Source: JAVBTR01 sp031556065
GTDB taxonomy: Bacteria > Bacillota > Clostridia > Christensenellales > Aristaeellaceae
Length of the DNA stretch: 64,000 bases
Reading direction: 5' to 3'
Assembly (NCBI GenBank): GCA_031556065.1
Contig: JAVBTR010000055.1
Span: 1-64,000 of the forward strand
Positions 7,607-15,348 of the stretch are shown piece by piece (positions within the stretch are counted from its first letter, which is position 1; every line of letters begins with the position of its first letter). Under the pieces are notes generated by a model that was not told the DNA's origin, searched no databases, and saw only the letters and a list, made by a program, of their open reading frames with translations. A program made the position numbers and the translations under genes.

Positions 7607-9556
7607 ATGAAAAAGACATTTTACATTACCACGCCCATTTACTATCCCAGCGACAATTTGCATATTGGTCATGCCTATTGTTCTGTGGCCGCAGACAGCA
7701 TGGCCAGGTTTAAAAAGATGACGGGTTTTGATACCTATTTTCTAACCGGTACAGACGAGCATGGCCAGAAGATCGAACGTAAGGCTGCTGCCCAGGGGGT
7801 GACGCCCAAGGCCTATGTAGATGAGATCGTAGCCAATATTAAGAAACTCTGGAAGCTGATGGATGTGGAATACGATGATTTTATCCGCACCACCGACGAC
7901 CGCCACGAAAAGACGGTGCAAAAGGTGTTCCGCCAGCTTTTCGATCAGGGAGATATTTACAAGAGTGAGTACGAAGGCCTTTACTGCACTCCCTGCGAAT
8001 CTTTTTGGACAGAACTTCAGTTGAAGGATGGAATGTGCCCGGATTGCGGACGTCCTGTTGAAAAAATGCGGGAAGAAAGCTATTTCCTGAAGCTTTCTAA
8101 GTACCAGGACTGGCTAATCAAATACATCGAAGAAAATCCGGATTTTATTCAGCCTGTTTCCCGGGCAAATGAAATGATCAACAATTTTTTAAAGCCGGGC
8201 CTGGAAGATTTATGCGTTTCCCGCACGTCTTTAAAATGGGGCATTCCCGTGGATTTCGATGAAAAGCATACGGTTTACGTATGGCTGGATGCCCTTTCCA
8301 ACTATATCAGCGCCTTGGGCTATGGTACGGAAAACGACGAATTGTATCAGAAATACTGGCCTGCGGATATCCACCTGGTAGGTAAAGAAATTATCCGTTT
8401 CCATACAATTATTTGGCCCATTGTCCTTCATGCACTGGGCCTGCCTCTGCCTAAACAGGTGTTTGGCCATGGCTGGCTGGTGTTAAATGGCGGCAAGATG
8501 AGCAAGTCCGTTGGCAATGTAGTGGATCCTGTGGTGCTTTGCAACAAGTATGGCACCGACGCCATTCGTTACTACCTGCTTCGTGAAATGCCTTTTGGTT
8601 CTGATGGCCAATTCAGTTACGAATCCTTGCTGACCCGTATTAACGCCGACCTGGCCAATGATTTAGGCAACCTGGTCAGCCGCACGGTGGCCATGATCGA
8701 AAAATATTTTGGTGGCCGGGTGCCTGCGCTGGGGGAAATCACCGAAGTGGATAAACCGCTGATTGACCTATGTGAAACCCTTCCCAGCCTGGTTGATAGG
8801 CATATGGATAGCCTGCAATACTCCCTGGCTCTTTCTGAGATTTGGAAGCTGGTGGGGGATTGCAATAAGTACATCGACGTGACCCAGCCCTGGGTTCTAG
8901 GCAAAACTGAAGAAGGTAAACCCCGTTTGCAGACGGTGCTTTATGTGCTGGCTGAATGCGTCCGCACGGTGGCCGTGCTCATTGGTTTTGGTCTGCCTGC
9001 AACTCCTAAACGTATTTTTGAGCAACTGGGTCTTAACGACGAAAGCTTGATCAACTGGGATTCTTTAGGAAAGTTTGGCAAGCTGCCTGCCGGTACCCAA
9101 GTGAAAAAGGGGGATGCCATCTTCCCCAGAATCGATATCCAGAAGGAATTGGCAGCCATGGCCTCCAAGCAGGAAGAAAAAGCAGCTCCCACGCCCGCCT
9201 CAAAGAAAGCAATTGAGGCGAAGGAAGAAATCGCCATTGATGATTTCGATAAGGTGCAGCTGCGTGTGGCACGGGTTACAGCGTGTGAAAAAGTAGAAAA
9301 AAGCGATAAGCTTTTAAAGCTTTCATTGTCTTTAGGTGGGGATGAAACCCGTACTGTGGTTTCTGGCATTGCCAAAGCCTATACCGCCGAAGAAATGGTA
9401 GGCAAGCAGGTGATTTTATTGGCTAACTTAAAGCCTGCCAAGCTTCGTGGCATTATGTCCGAAGGCATGATTCTCTGCGCTTCCGACAGCGAAGATAAGA
9501 CTTTGAAGCTTGTAACGGTGGAGGCGGGCATGGAGGATGGTGCCATCATCGGATGA
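7607..9556 (+). CDS. metG: methionyl-tRNA synthetase with C-terminal tRNA-binding domain
   Basis: MetG charges tRNA-Met. The 649-residue class I synthetase has the HIGH motif as LHIGH near residue 22 and KMSKS in GGKMSKSVGN near residue 300. A zinc site lies between them (CTPC and CPDC, about 127-147). From about residue 540 a separate OB-fold domain begins (VQLRVARV), related to Trbp111 and used to bind the tRNA elbow. The start is ATG 7607 behind GGGAGGGG. The T-box upstream with an ATG specifier agrees with regulation by uncharged tRNA-Met. The stop overlaps tatD. Confidence 0.97.
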   Translation: MKKTFYITTPIYYPSDNLHIGHAYCSVAADSMARFKKMTGFDTYFLTGTDEHGQKIERKAAAQGVTPKAYVDEIVANIKKLWKLMDVEYDDFIRTTDDRHEKTVQKVFRQLFDQGDIYKSEYEGLYCTPCESFWTELQLKDGMCPDCGRPVEKMREESYFLKLSKYQDWLIKYIEENPDFIQPVSRANEMINNFLKPGLEDLCVSRTSLKWGIPVDFDEKHTVYVWLDALSNYISALGYGTENDELYQKYWPADIHLVGKEIIRFHTIIWPIVLHALGLPLPKQVFGHGWLVLNGGKMSKSVGNVVDPVVLCNKYGTDAIRYYLLREMPFGSDGQFSYESLLTRINADLANDLGNLVSRTVAMIEKYFGGRVPALGEITEVDKPLIDLCETLPSLVDRHMDSLQYSLALSEIWKLVGDCNKYIDVTQPWVLGKTEEGKPRLQTVLYVLAECVRTVAVLIGFGLPATPKRIFEQLGLNDESLINWDSLGKFGKLPAGTQVKKGDAIFPRIDIQKELAAMASKQEEKAAPTPASKKAIEAKEEIAIDDFDKVQLRVARVTACEKVEKSDKLLKLSLSLGGDETRTVVSGIAKAYTAEEMVGKQVILLANLKPAKLRGIMSEGMILCASDSEDKTLKLVTVEAGMEDGAIIG

Positions 9557-10332
9557 GTATTGCCCTGTTTGATACCCACTGCCACTTAGACGATGAGCGC
9601 TTCGGTGAAGACCGCTTGCAGGTGATTCAGCGCATGAGGGAAATGGATGTTCTAAACGCCGTGGTGGTAGGATCTGATATGCTGTCCTCCCAGTCCGCAA
9701 TGGCGTTTGCTGCCGCCAACGAAGGGTTTTACGGGGCAGTAGGCATCCATCCTCATGAAGCAAAGACTTACAGGGAAGGGGATCTTAAAAAGCTTACTAA
9801 GATGCTTCAGGCCCCTAAGGTAGTGGCATTAGGCGAAATTGGACTGGATTTTTACTACGATCTGTCTGAACGGAGCGTGCAAAAGGAAGTTTGTTTAAAG
9901 CAAATGGCATTGGCCTATGAACTGAATGTGCCTGTAATCTACCATGTCCGGGATGCCCATGGTGAAATGCTGCAAATAATGAAAAGCCAAAAAGGCAAGC
10001 TGGCCCCCGGCGTTATTCACTGCTTTTCTGGCAGTGCAGAATCCGCCAAGGAATATTTACGCTTAGGCTTTTACATTTCATTTGCCGGGCCCATCACCTT
10101 TAAAAAAGCGCCCAACCTGTGGGAAGCTGCAGCAGCAGTGCCTTTAGACCGGCTTCTGGTCGAAACCGACAGTCCTTACCTTTCCCCGGAACCTATGCGG
10201 GGCAGACGTAACGAACCGGGCTATGTGCGTTATGTGGCACAAAAACTGGCAGAGCTTAAAGATATCAGCCTTGAACAATTAGCTCAAATCACCACTCAAA
10301 ACGCAAAAACCATTTACCGCATAAAGGAATAG
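9553..10332 (+). CDS. tatD: TatD-family metal-dependent DNase
   Basis: TatD-type hydrolases are metal-dependent TIM-barrel nucleases. The 259-residue protein has the first metal motif DTHCHLDD, then GEIGLDFYY (Glu), PVIYHVRDA (His), HCFSGSAE (His) and ETDSPYL (Asp), all in family order. It begins inside the metG stop (ATGA), the same metG-tatD pairing seen in Bacillus. The physiological substrate is uncertain. Confidence 0.93.
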   Translation: MSIALFDTHCHLDDERFGEDRLQVIQRMREMDVLNAVVVGSDMLSSQSAMAFAAANEGFYGAVGIHPHEAKTYREGDLKKLTKMLQAPKVVALGEIGLDFYYDLSERSVQKEVCLKQMALAYELNVPVIYHVRDAHGEMLQIMKSQKGKLAPGVIHCFSGSAESAKEYLRLGFYISFAGPITFKKAPNLWEAAAAVPLDRLLVETDSPYLSPEPMRGRRNEPGYVRYVAQKLAELKDISLEQLAQITTQNAKTIYRIKE

Positions 10333-10382
10333 CAACTTTTACACCCTTCCCGCATATGCTGTGGTATGCAGGAGGGGTTTTT

Positions 10383-10592
10383 ATGAAATGGAAACCGCGC
10401 AAAGATCAAGCCTATGTCCATTGTTATCAAAACGATAACGTGGTTTTACAGATTATCGGCATTGCGTTGATCGCCATTGGGGTACTGCTGCTGTTCATCT
10501 GTATTCCCGGCTGGGCATGGGCGGCGATTATTGGCATTGCTTTGATTGTGGTGGGGTATCTGCTTATTAGGCTCAATTCTTCTTGGAGGTGA
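10383..10592 (+). CDS. small membrane protein, 69 residues, function unknown
   Basis: The start is ATG 10383 behind a strong GGAGGGG site. A charged N-terminus (MKWKPRKDQAY) is followed by two hydrophobic spans, about residues 24-42 and 46-62, making a likely helical hairpin in the membrane. A short GW-A turn joins them. I do not recognise a family. Its stop is four bases before the spoVM start, so the two are probably one transcript. This suggests, but does not show, a sporulation role. Confidence 0.6.
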   Translation: MKWKPRKDQAYVHCYQNDNVVLQIIGIALIAIGVLLLFICIPGWAWAAIIGIALIVVGYLLIRLNSSWR

Positions 10593-10596
10593 TCAA

Positions 10597-10677
10597 ATGG
10601 CGATCAAGATGGTCTGTGTTAAAGCGCCCAAGGTGCTAAGAGGATTTCTTCGGTTTTTCATCAAAAAGCAGGCATAA
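10597..10677 (+). CDS. spoVM: stage V sporulation protein SpoVM (26 residues)
   Basis: The 26-codon frame MAIKMVCVKAPKVLRG... ends in basic KKQA. It follows the SpoVM pattern: a hydrophobic start, then K-x-P-K-x-L-x-G and an amphipathic helix with Arg and Lys, as in the 26-residue Bacillus protein. SpoVM recognises the convex forespore membrane and anchors the SpoIVA coat base. The start is secured by GGAGGT six bases upstream; Met5 has no such site. In Bacillus spoVM lies near yloU-yloV-recG, which here begins about 4.4 kb downstream. Confidence 0.78.
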   Translation: MAIKMVCVKAPKVLRGFLRFFIKKQA

Positions 10678-10689
10678 GATTTCTACATA

Positions 10690-10724
10690 AAAACAGCGCA
10701 GGCAAGGGCTTGCGCTGTTTTTTA
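10690..10724 (+). terminator. intrinsic terminator after spoVM
   Basis: AACAGCGCA pairs with TGCGCTGTT around a ten-base loop, followed by TTTTTT. Confidence 0.85.
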
Positions 10725-10738
10725 AATTGATGTATTAT
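10710..10738 (+). promoter_or_regulatory. probable promoter of mgtC
   Basis: TTGCGC (10710-10715) and TATTAT (10733-10738) are 17 bases apart. The -35 box lies in the right arm of the spoVM terminator. Confidence 0.5.
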
Positions 10739-10761
10739 AAAAGAAAAGGCGGTGCGTTAAT

Positions 10762-11448
10762 ATGGAATGGTGGGAAGCGGCCCTGCGGTTGGGCGTGGCA
10801 GTTGTGATCGGTTGCGTGATCGGGATCGAGCGGGAATGGAAGAACCGGCCGGCCGGTATGCGTACCCATGTTTTAGTGTGCGTTGGCGCGGCCATGATCG
10901 CTGTCATGGAAAGCTTATTGATCCAGGATACCCTTCTTCTTACTGCCCAAAATCCGGGGACTGGGATCGGCCTCAGCGTTGGGCGGATATCAGCCCAGGT
11001 TGTCAGCGGTATTGGCTTTTTAGGCGCGGGCACCATATTCATTGCTCAAAAAAAGGTTTCTGGGTTAACCACCGCAGCATCGCTATGGAATGTAGGCTGC
11101 CTCGGCCTTGTGATTGGCATGGGGTATTATGGCATCGCCATTGCTGGCTGCCTAATTGTTATGCTGACGCTAACCATTTTACAAAAGGTGGTAAAGGTCA
11201 ATTCATATAAATCCATCGAGGTGATGTTTGTTCACCGCCAGGAGACCCTGGGTTACATAAACGATTACTTTCAAAAGCAGGGCATCCAAATAAAAGACGT
11301 TGATTTCCACGTGGACAATCAGGGCAAGACCAACGTGTACACCAACGTATATATATTAGATTTCGGCAAAAATTCCACCTACGTGGATCTGGTTTCACAT
11401 TTGAGCGAATACCCGAACATTCAATCCATCAGAACGAGAAATTCATAA
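10762..11448 (+). CDS. MgtC/SapB-family membrane protein
   Basis: The 228-residue protein has the MgtC signature near the N-terminus: GCVIGIEREWKNRPAGMRTH followed by a Gly-Ala-rich membrane segment. About four hydrophobic spans fill residues 5-130. A soluble tail from about 145 resembles the ACT-like domain of the family. MgtC proteins are linked to Mg2+ limitation and membrane potential, but no single biochemical role is agreed. Its stop overlaps the stop of the opposing yigZ by six bases. Confidence 0.85.
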   Translation: MEWWEAALRLGVAVVIGCVIGIEREWKNRPAGMRTHVLVCVGAAMIAVMESLLIQDTLLLTAQNPGTGIGLSVGRISAQVVSGIGFLGAGTIFIAQKKVSGLTTAASLWNVGCLGLVIGMGYYGIAIAGCLIVMLTLTILQKVVKVNSYKSIEVMFVHRQETLGYINDYFQKQGIQIKDVDFHVDNQGKTNVYTNVYILDFGKNSTYVDLVSHLSEYPNIQSIRTRNS

Positions 11449-12078
11449 AGCCTCCCAAGGACTGAAAAAATGGTCTTCTTCGATGATATCGATAGCGGCA
11501 TTGGTTAAAAGGACGAGGGCCTCTTGAACGGGATCCTTGTCTTTTTTTTGTACCAGCAAATGAAAGCTGACCGCGACGGCAAAATCGCTGTCTTCTAAGA
11601 TCACCGGCTGGCTTTGCAGATGGTGGCGCACCTTATCCCATAAAGGGTAAGCTACCTCGCACCAAAGTCGCAAAGTGGGTTCCATGGAAACCACTTGGCC
11701 AGCCTTTAGGGCGATGACACAGCCTTGGGTGTAGGCCCGGACCAGGCCCCCTGCACCCAGCAAGATACCGCCAAAATAGCGTACCACCACTACGCAGAGG
11801 TTCACCACTTGCTGGGCCTTAATCACTTCCATAATGGGCATCCCTGCGGTGCCGGAGGGCTCCCCATCATCGCTGTAGCGCATGATGCCCGCATTAAGTC
11901 CGATTACATAGGCGTAGCAGCAATGGCTTGCATCTTTGTGTTTTTCGCGAATGCCATTTAAAAAAGCAAGCGCCGCCTCCTCGGTTTCGCAAGGGGCGGC
12001 GTAGCCGATGAAGCGGGATTTATTAATCACCACTTCATCGGCAGCGTTATTTAAAAGTGTTTTGTAGGGCCTAATCAT
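11443..12078 (-). CDS. YigZ/IMPACT-family protein
   Basis: The 211-residue protein begins with the UPF0029/IMPACT domain, with NKSRFIGYAAP and the conserved DDGEPSGTAGMPI and VVRYFGGILLGAGGLVRAY blocks. A C-terminal half of about 75 residues is the ferredoxin-like DUF1949 region. Relatives contact translation factors or act near the ribosome; the exact task is not known. It starts inside the tyrS stop, so it is the last gene of the aminotransferase-tyrS-yigZ operon and falls under the tyrosine T-box. Confidence 0.88.
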   Translation of the reverse strand: MIRPYKTLLNNAADEVVINKSRFIGYAAPCETEEAALAFLNGIREKHKDASHCCYAYVIGLNAGIMRYSDDGEPSGTAGMPIMEVIKAQQVVNLCVVVVRYFGGILLGAGGLVRAYTQGCVIALKAGQVVSMEPTLRLWCEVAYPLWDKVRHHLQSQPVILEDSDFAVAVSFHLLVQKKDKDPVQEALVLLTNAAIDIIEEDHFFSPWEAL

Positions 12079-13301
12079 TTCTTTAACAGTACGCGGCAGT
12101 AATTTTTCTTGCCCTTGCGAAGGAGCACGCCGTCTTCACCAAAGGCGCTTTCTTCTAAGCAGACGTTAATATCTGTCACCTTTTCTTCGCCAACCAGCAC
12201 AGCACCAGCCTGCATCATTTTACGGGCATCACCACGACTCCCGCACAAACCGCAGGTGGCCAAGATGGTGGTCAGATGATTGTCTTCCTGGAAGGCAGCA
12301 AAGTCCAATTCAAAGGAAGGAATATTGGCGCTGTCTGCGCTGCCGCCGAAGAGGGATTTAGCCGCATCCTGGGCCTTTTGTGCTTCTTCCTCGCCGTGAA
12401 CCAGCTTGGTAATTTCAAAGGCCAGCACCTGCTTGGCTTCGTTAATGGCACTGTCTTTAAGCGCGCCCAGGCGGCGAACTTCATCCATGGGCAGGAAGGT
12501 CAATAATCCTAAGAACCTTTCCACGTCTTGATCGGCTACGTTGCGCCAGTATTGGTAGAATTCGAAAGGAGAGGTGCGGTTGGCATCCAGCCAAAGGGCA
12601 CCTGCTTCGGTTTTGCCCATCTTTTTGCCGTCGTGGGTCATAATAAGCTTGTTGGTCAGCGCAAAGGCATCCTGTTGTTCCTTGCGGCGAATGAGGTCTG
12701 CGCCTGCCAGCATATTGCTCCACTGGTCGTCCCCGCCTACCTGCAGGCGGCAGCCATGGTCCTTAAATAAGCGCAGGAAATCGTAGCTTTGCATGATCAT
12801 ATAGTTAAATTCTAGAAAGGTCAGGCCTTTTTCCATGCGCTGCTTGTAGCAATCTGCCGTAAGCATCCGGTTAACGGAGAAATGGGCGCCAATTTCGCGA
12901 AGAAAATCCACATAGTTTAAATTCAAAAGCCAATCTGCGTTGTTTACGATCATGGCTTTCCCGTCTGAAAAATCCAGAAACCGGGCTAGTTGTTTTTTAA
13001 TGCCCGCCACATTATTGGCGATATCTTCTTTGGTGAGCATTTTGCGCATATCGGTTTTGCCGCTGGGATCGCCGATCATGGCGGTGCCGCCGCCGCAAAG
13101 GGCAATAGGGCGGTGGCCAGCTTTTTGAAGATGAGCCATCATCATTATGGGCATGTAGTGGCCCACGTGCAGGCTGTCGGCGGTGGGATCGAAACCGCAG
13201 TAGAAGGTGACGGATTCTGATTCAAGACGTTTGTACAAGTCTTCCTCGAAGGTGGTTTGGGCGATAAAGCCTCGGTCTTTTAAAATATCTAAAACATGCA
13301 T
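12075..13301 (-). CDS. tyrS: tyrosyl-tRNA synthetase
   Basis: TyrS charges tRNA-Tyr. The 408-residue protein has CGFDPTADSLHVGH (the HIGH motif) near residue 45 and the KMSKS equivalent KKMGKT near residue 228. The tail holds an S4 RNA-binding domain from about residue 340. It starts two bases after the aminotransferase stop, with GGAGG inside the end of that gene. It shares the T-box leader at 14525-14795, whose TAC specifier matches tyrosine. Confidence 0.97.
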   Translation of the reverse strand: MHVLDILKDRGFIAQTTFEEDLYKRLESESVTFYCGFDPTADSLHVGHYMPIMMMAHLQKAGHRPIALCGGGTAMIGDPSGKTDMRKMLTKEDIANNVAGIKKQLARFLDFSDGKAMIVNNADWLLNLNYVDFLREIGAHFSVNRMLTADCYKQRMEKGLTFLEFNYMIMQSYDFLRLFKDHGCRLQVGGDDQWSNMLAGADLIRRKEQQDAFALTNKLIMTHDGKKMGKTEAGALWLDANRTSPFEFYQYWRNVADQDVERFLGLLTFLPMDEVRRLGALKDSAINEAKQVLAFEITKLVHGEEEAQKAQDAAKSLFGGSADSANIPSFELDFAAFQEDNHLTTILATCGLCGSRGDARKMMQAGAVLVGEEKVTDINVCLEESAFGEDGVLLRKGKKNYCRVLLKK

Positions 13302-13302
13302 C

Positions 13303-14499
13303 TTAATTTTCCTCCATCATTTCTTTAATGGTTTGGTTCAATACCCTCATCCCCTCGTGAATCTTATCGATGGGGCTATTGGAAAAGTTTAACCGCAGGG
13401 TGTTCATATGGCCAACCTTGGCGTAGAAATGAGTGCCGGGCACAAAGGCCACCTTCCGTTCCACACAGCGGTTAAGAAGGACCAGAGCATCCATTTTTTC
13501 GGGCAAGGTCACAAAGATGAAAAGGCCCCCATCGGGAATGGTGTATTCCGTGCCCTCCGGGAAGGAATCAAGCTCTTGTAGCATGGCATCCATCTGCTCT
13601 TTATAGCTTTGACAAATGGTTTTAATATGCTCTGGCAGCAGGTTTTTGCGCAGATACAAATCTACAATGGCCTGGTTGAGACTGGCTGTATGCAGATCCG
13701 AAGATTGTTTTCCGATGGTGCATTTGCGAATGAGGTTTGGGTGAGCGTTTATAAAGCCTACCCGCATGCCAGGTGAAATAATCTTTGAAAAACTGCCCAG
13801 GAATGCCACAAAACCTTTTTCGTCGAAGGATTTAATCGAAGGCAGCTCCTTCCCCTGATAACGAAGGGCACGGTAGGGATCGTCCTCGGCTACAATAAAG
13901 CCATACTTGGCGGCCATATCGGCGATAAGCTTTCTTCTCTCCAAACAAAGGGTACGGCCTGTGGGGTTTTGAAAGGTGGGAATAATATAGAGCATCTTAG
14001 GCTTGTGGGCGATAACGGCCTTTTCCAATTCTTCTAAGATAATGCCGTTTTCATCGCTTTGAATTGGCACCAATTGGGCTTGATAAAGCCGCATGCATTG
14101 CATGTTGCCAAGGAAGGTTGGGTCTTCCACCAAGATCACATCGCCAGGGTTGATCAGCGCCTTGCAAAGCAAATCCATGGCCTGAGTGGAACCAGTAACA
14201 GGCAGTAAATTTTCTTTTGTGGTTTCAAGCCCTACAGAGGATTTTAGGTATGCCGCTAGGCTTTCTAAAAATGGGGGATAGCCTTCCGTTGCCCCATATT
14301 GCAAAATGGCTTTACCGTTTTGTTCTAAAGCTTCTACCGCTAAATCCTTAACGATATCTTCCCTAAGGGCGCTGTTGGCTGGGTTGCCACCAGCGAAGGA
14401 GATCATCCCCGGTTTGGCCAGGAGCTTGAAAATTTCCCGTATGGCGCTGCCTGTGATCCCATCGAACCGGTTTGCAAATTGCAGGTTTTCCATGTTCAT
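13303..14499 (-). CDS. PLP-dependent aminotransferase (MocR/2-aminoadipate type), probably aromatic
   Basis: This fold-type I aminotransferase of 398 residues has the family landmarks ISFAGGNP, QYGATEGYPPFLESL, the GSTQAMDLL loop, PTFQNPTG, and the PLP lysine Lys239 in GSFSKIISPGMRVG. Its closest families (LysN, ARO8-like) act on 2-aminoadipate, aromatic or branched amino acids, so sequence alone does not fix the substrate. It is first behind a tyrosine T-box and two bases from tyrS, which points to tyrosine or prephenate transamination. The start is ATG 14499 with GGAGG seven bases upstream; a longer frame runs back through the leader and is not real. Confidence 0.9.
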   Translation of the reverse strand: MNMENLQFANRFDGITGSAIREIFKLLAKPGMISFAGGNPANSALREDIVKDLAVEALEQNGKAILQYGATEGYPPFLESLAAYLKSSVGLETTKENLLPVTGSTQAMDLLCKALINPGDVILVEDPTFLGNMQCMRLYQAQLVPIQSDENGIILEELEKAVIAHKPKMLYIIPTFQNPTGRTLCLERRKLIADMAAKYGFIVAEDDPYRALRYQGKELPSIKSFDEKGFVAFLGSFSKIISPGMRVGFINAHPNLIRKCTIGKQSSDLHTASLNQAIVDLYLRKNLLPEHIKTICQSYKEQMDAMLQELDSFPEGTEYTIPDGGLFIFVTLPEKMDALVLLNRCVERKVAFVPGTHFYAKVGHMNTLRLNFSNSPIDKIHEGMRVLNQTIKEMMEEN

Positions 14500-14524
14500 T
14501 TTGTTTCCTCCAATTCTGTGCGGA

Positions 14525-14563
14525 AAAGAAAAAGCCTTCCGCATCGTGTTTGATGCGGAAGGC
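14525..14563 (-). terminator. T-box-controlled terminator before the aminotransferase
   Basis: On the minus strand GCCTTCCGCATC pairs perfectly with GATGCGGAAGGC around a six-base loop, followed by TTTTTCTTTT. Confidence 0.92.
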
Positions 14564-14795
14564 GAATGAATCGCGGTACCACTTCCGTTCGGCTTATCTT
14601 CGCAGATAAACCCTTTAAGAGAGCAAAGCCAACACTTCGCTTTCAAACGCTGTAACCGGCGCACCGGTGATGTTTACTAAGGTTCAACATCAGGCTCCCG
14701 GATGTATTCGCCCAGCCGCCAACGCTTTCTTTCACCAGCCGAAAGCTCTCTAAAGATGGGGGAGCCAGGGTACTTGTTCCGCTCATCACCAATAT
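14525..14795 (-). promoter_or_regulatory. T-box leader (tyrosine) of the aminotransferase-tyrS-yigZ operon
   Basis: Read on the minus strand, stem I carries AGTA and then, past the helix, GAA-TAC-ATC. The Tyr specifier TAC is at 14706-14704. The bulge TGGTACC is at 14581-14575. GGAAG and GCGA pair with TCGC and CTTCC across a five-base loop to form the antiterminator. The competing terminator is at 14563-14525. Confidence 0.92.
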
Positions 14796-14803
14796 TGATA
14801 AAC

Positions 14804-14832
14804 ATTATATTTGCGAATCTTTCCTTTGTCAA
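14804..14832 (-). promoter_or_regulatory. promoter of the tyrosine T-box operon
   Basis: On the minus strand TTGACA (14832-14827) and TATAAT (14809-14804) are 17 bases apart. This is a consensus sigma-A promoter just upstream of stem I. Confidence 0.85.
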
Positions 14833-14856
14833 GCATGGACGATAAAAGAATAGATA

Positions 14857-14885
14857 TTGCTAAAAAAGTGAAAATCTTGTATACT
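14857..14885 (+). promoter_or_regulatory. promoter of the yloU-yloV-recG cluster
   Basis: TTGCTA (14857-14862) and TATACT (14880-14885) are 17 bases apart. It is divergent from the T-box promoter, with 24 bases between the two -35 boxes. Confidence 0.65.
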
Positions 14886-14969
14886 AATCAGTGCCCTTTG
14901 TAAAAGGCTATTAATGTTGCAAAGGAACCCTATTTTTTGCGCGAGGGATGCGCAGAAGGAGGCAAACAG

Positions 14970-15320
14970 ATGGAATGCAGAATTAAAAACGATATTGGCA
15001 CCATTTTCATCACGGAAGATGTCATGCTTAAGGTCGTAGGTTATGCAGCCATTGGATGCTATGGTATCGTGGCAATGTCATCCAAGCGTGCTAAAGACGG
15101 TTTGGTGGAATGGCTCGGCAGGGAAAACCTGTCCAAGGGCGTTCAATTGCGCATGGTAGATGATATGATCGACGTAGATTTGTTCATCATTGTGGAATAC
15201 GGTATTTCCGTAGCGGAAGTGTGCAAAACCATTGTGCAGACAGTTAAGTACATGCTTGAGAGCATGACAGGCGTTAAAGTGCGCCGTGTCAATATTTCGG
15301 TGGAAGGCATCAGGATTTAA
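14970..15320 (+). CDS. Asp23/Gls24-family protein (YloU-like)
   Basis: The 116-residue protein begins CRIKNDIGTIFITEDVMLKV and has the alternating hydrophobic pattern of the Asp23/Gls24 (DUF322) family, with VQLRMVDDMIDVDLFIIVEYG and VRRVNISVEGI. Members sit at the membrane or envelope and affect stress and lipid physiology. The start ATG 14970 has AGGAGG upstream; an earlier in-frame start lacks a site. It precedes the YloV/FakA homologue, as in Bacillus, and the two are likely co-transcribed. Confidence 0.88.
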   Translation: MECRIKNDIGTIFITEDVMLKVVGYAAIGCYGIVAMSSKRAKDGLVEWLGRENLSKGVQLRMVDDMIDVDLFIIVEYGISVAEVCKTIVQTVKYMLESMTGVKVRRVNISVEGIRI

Positions 15321-15348
15321 TGATTGCCGCCTGAACGGAGGAATCCCA

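Noticed and set aside
7528..7713. Plus-strand open frame across the metG leader and start
   Set aside because: It runs through the T-box terminator in a different frame from metG and has no RBS; a leader peptide is not needed for a T-box.
14500..14664. N-terminal extension of the aminotransferase by 55 codons
   Set aside because: The extension is read from the T-box antiterminator and terminator. ATG 14499 has a correctly spaced GGAGG.
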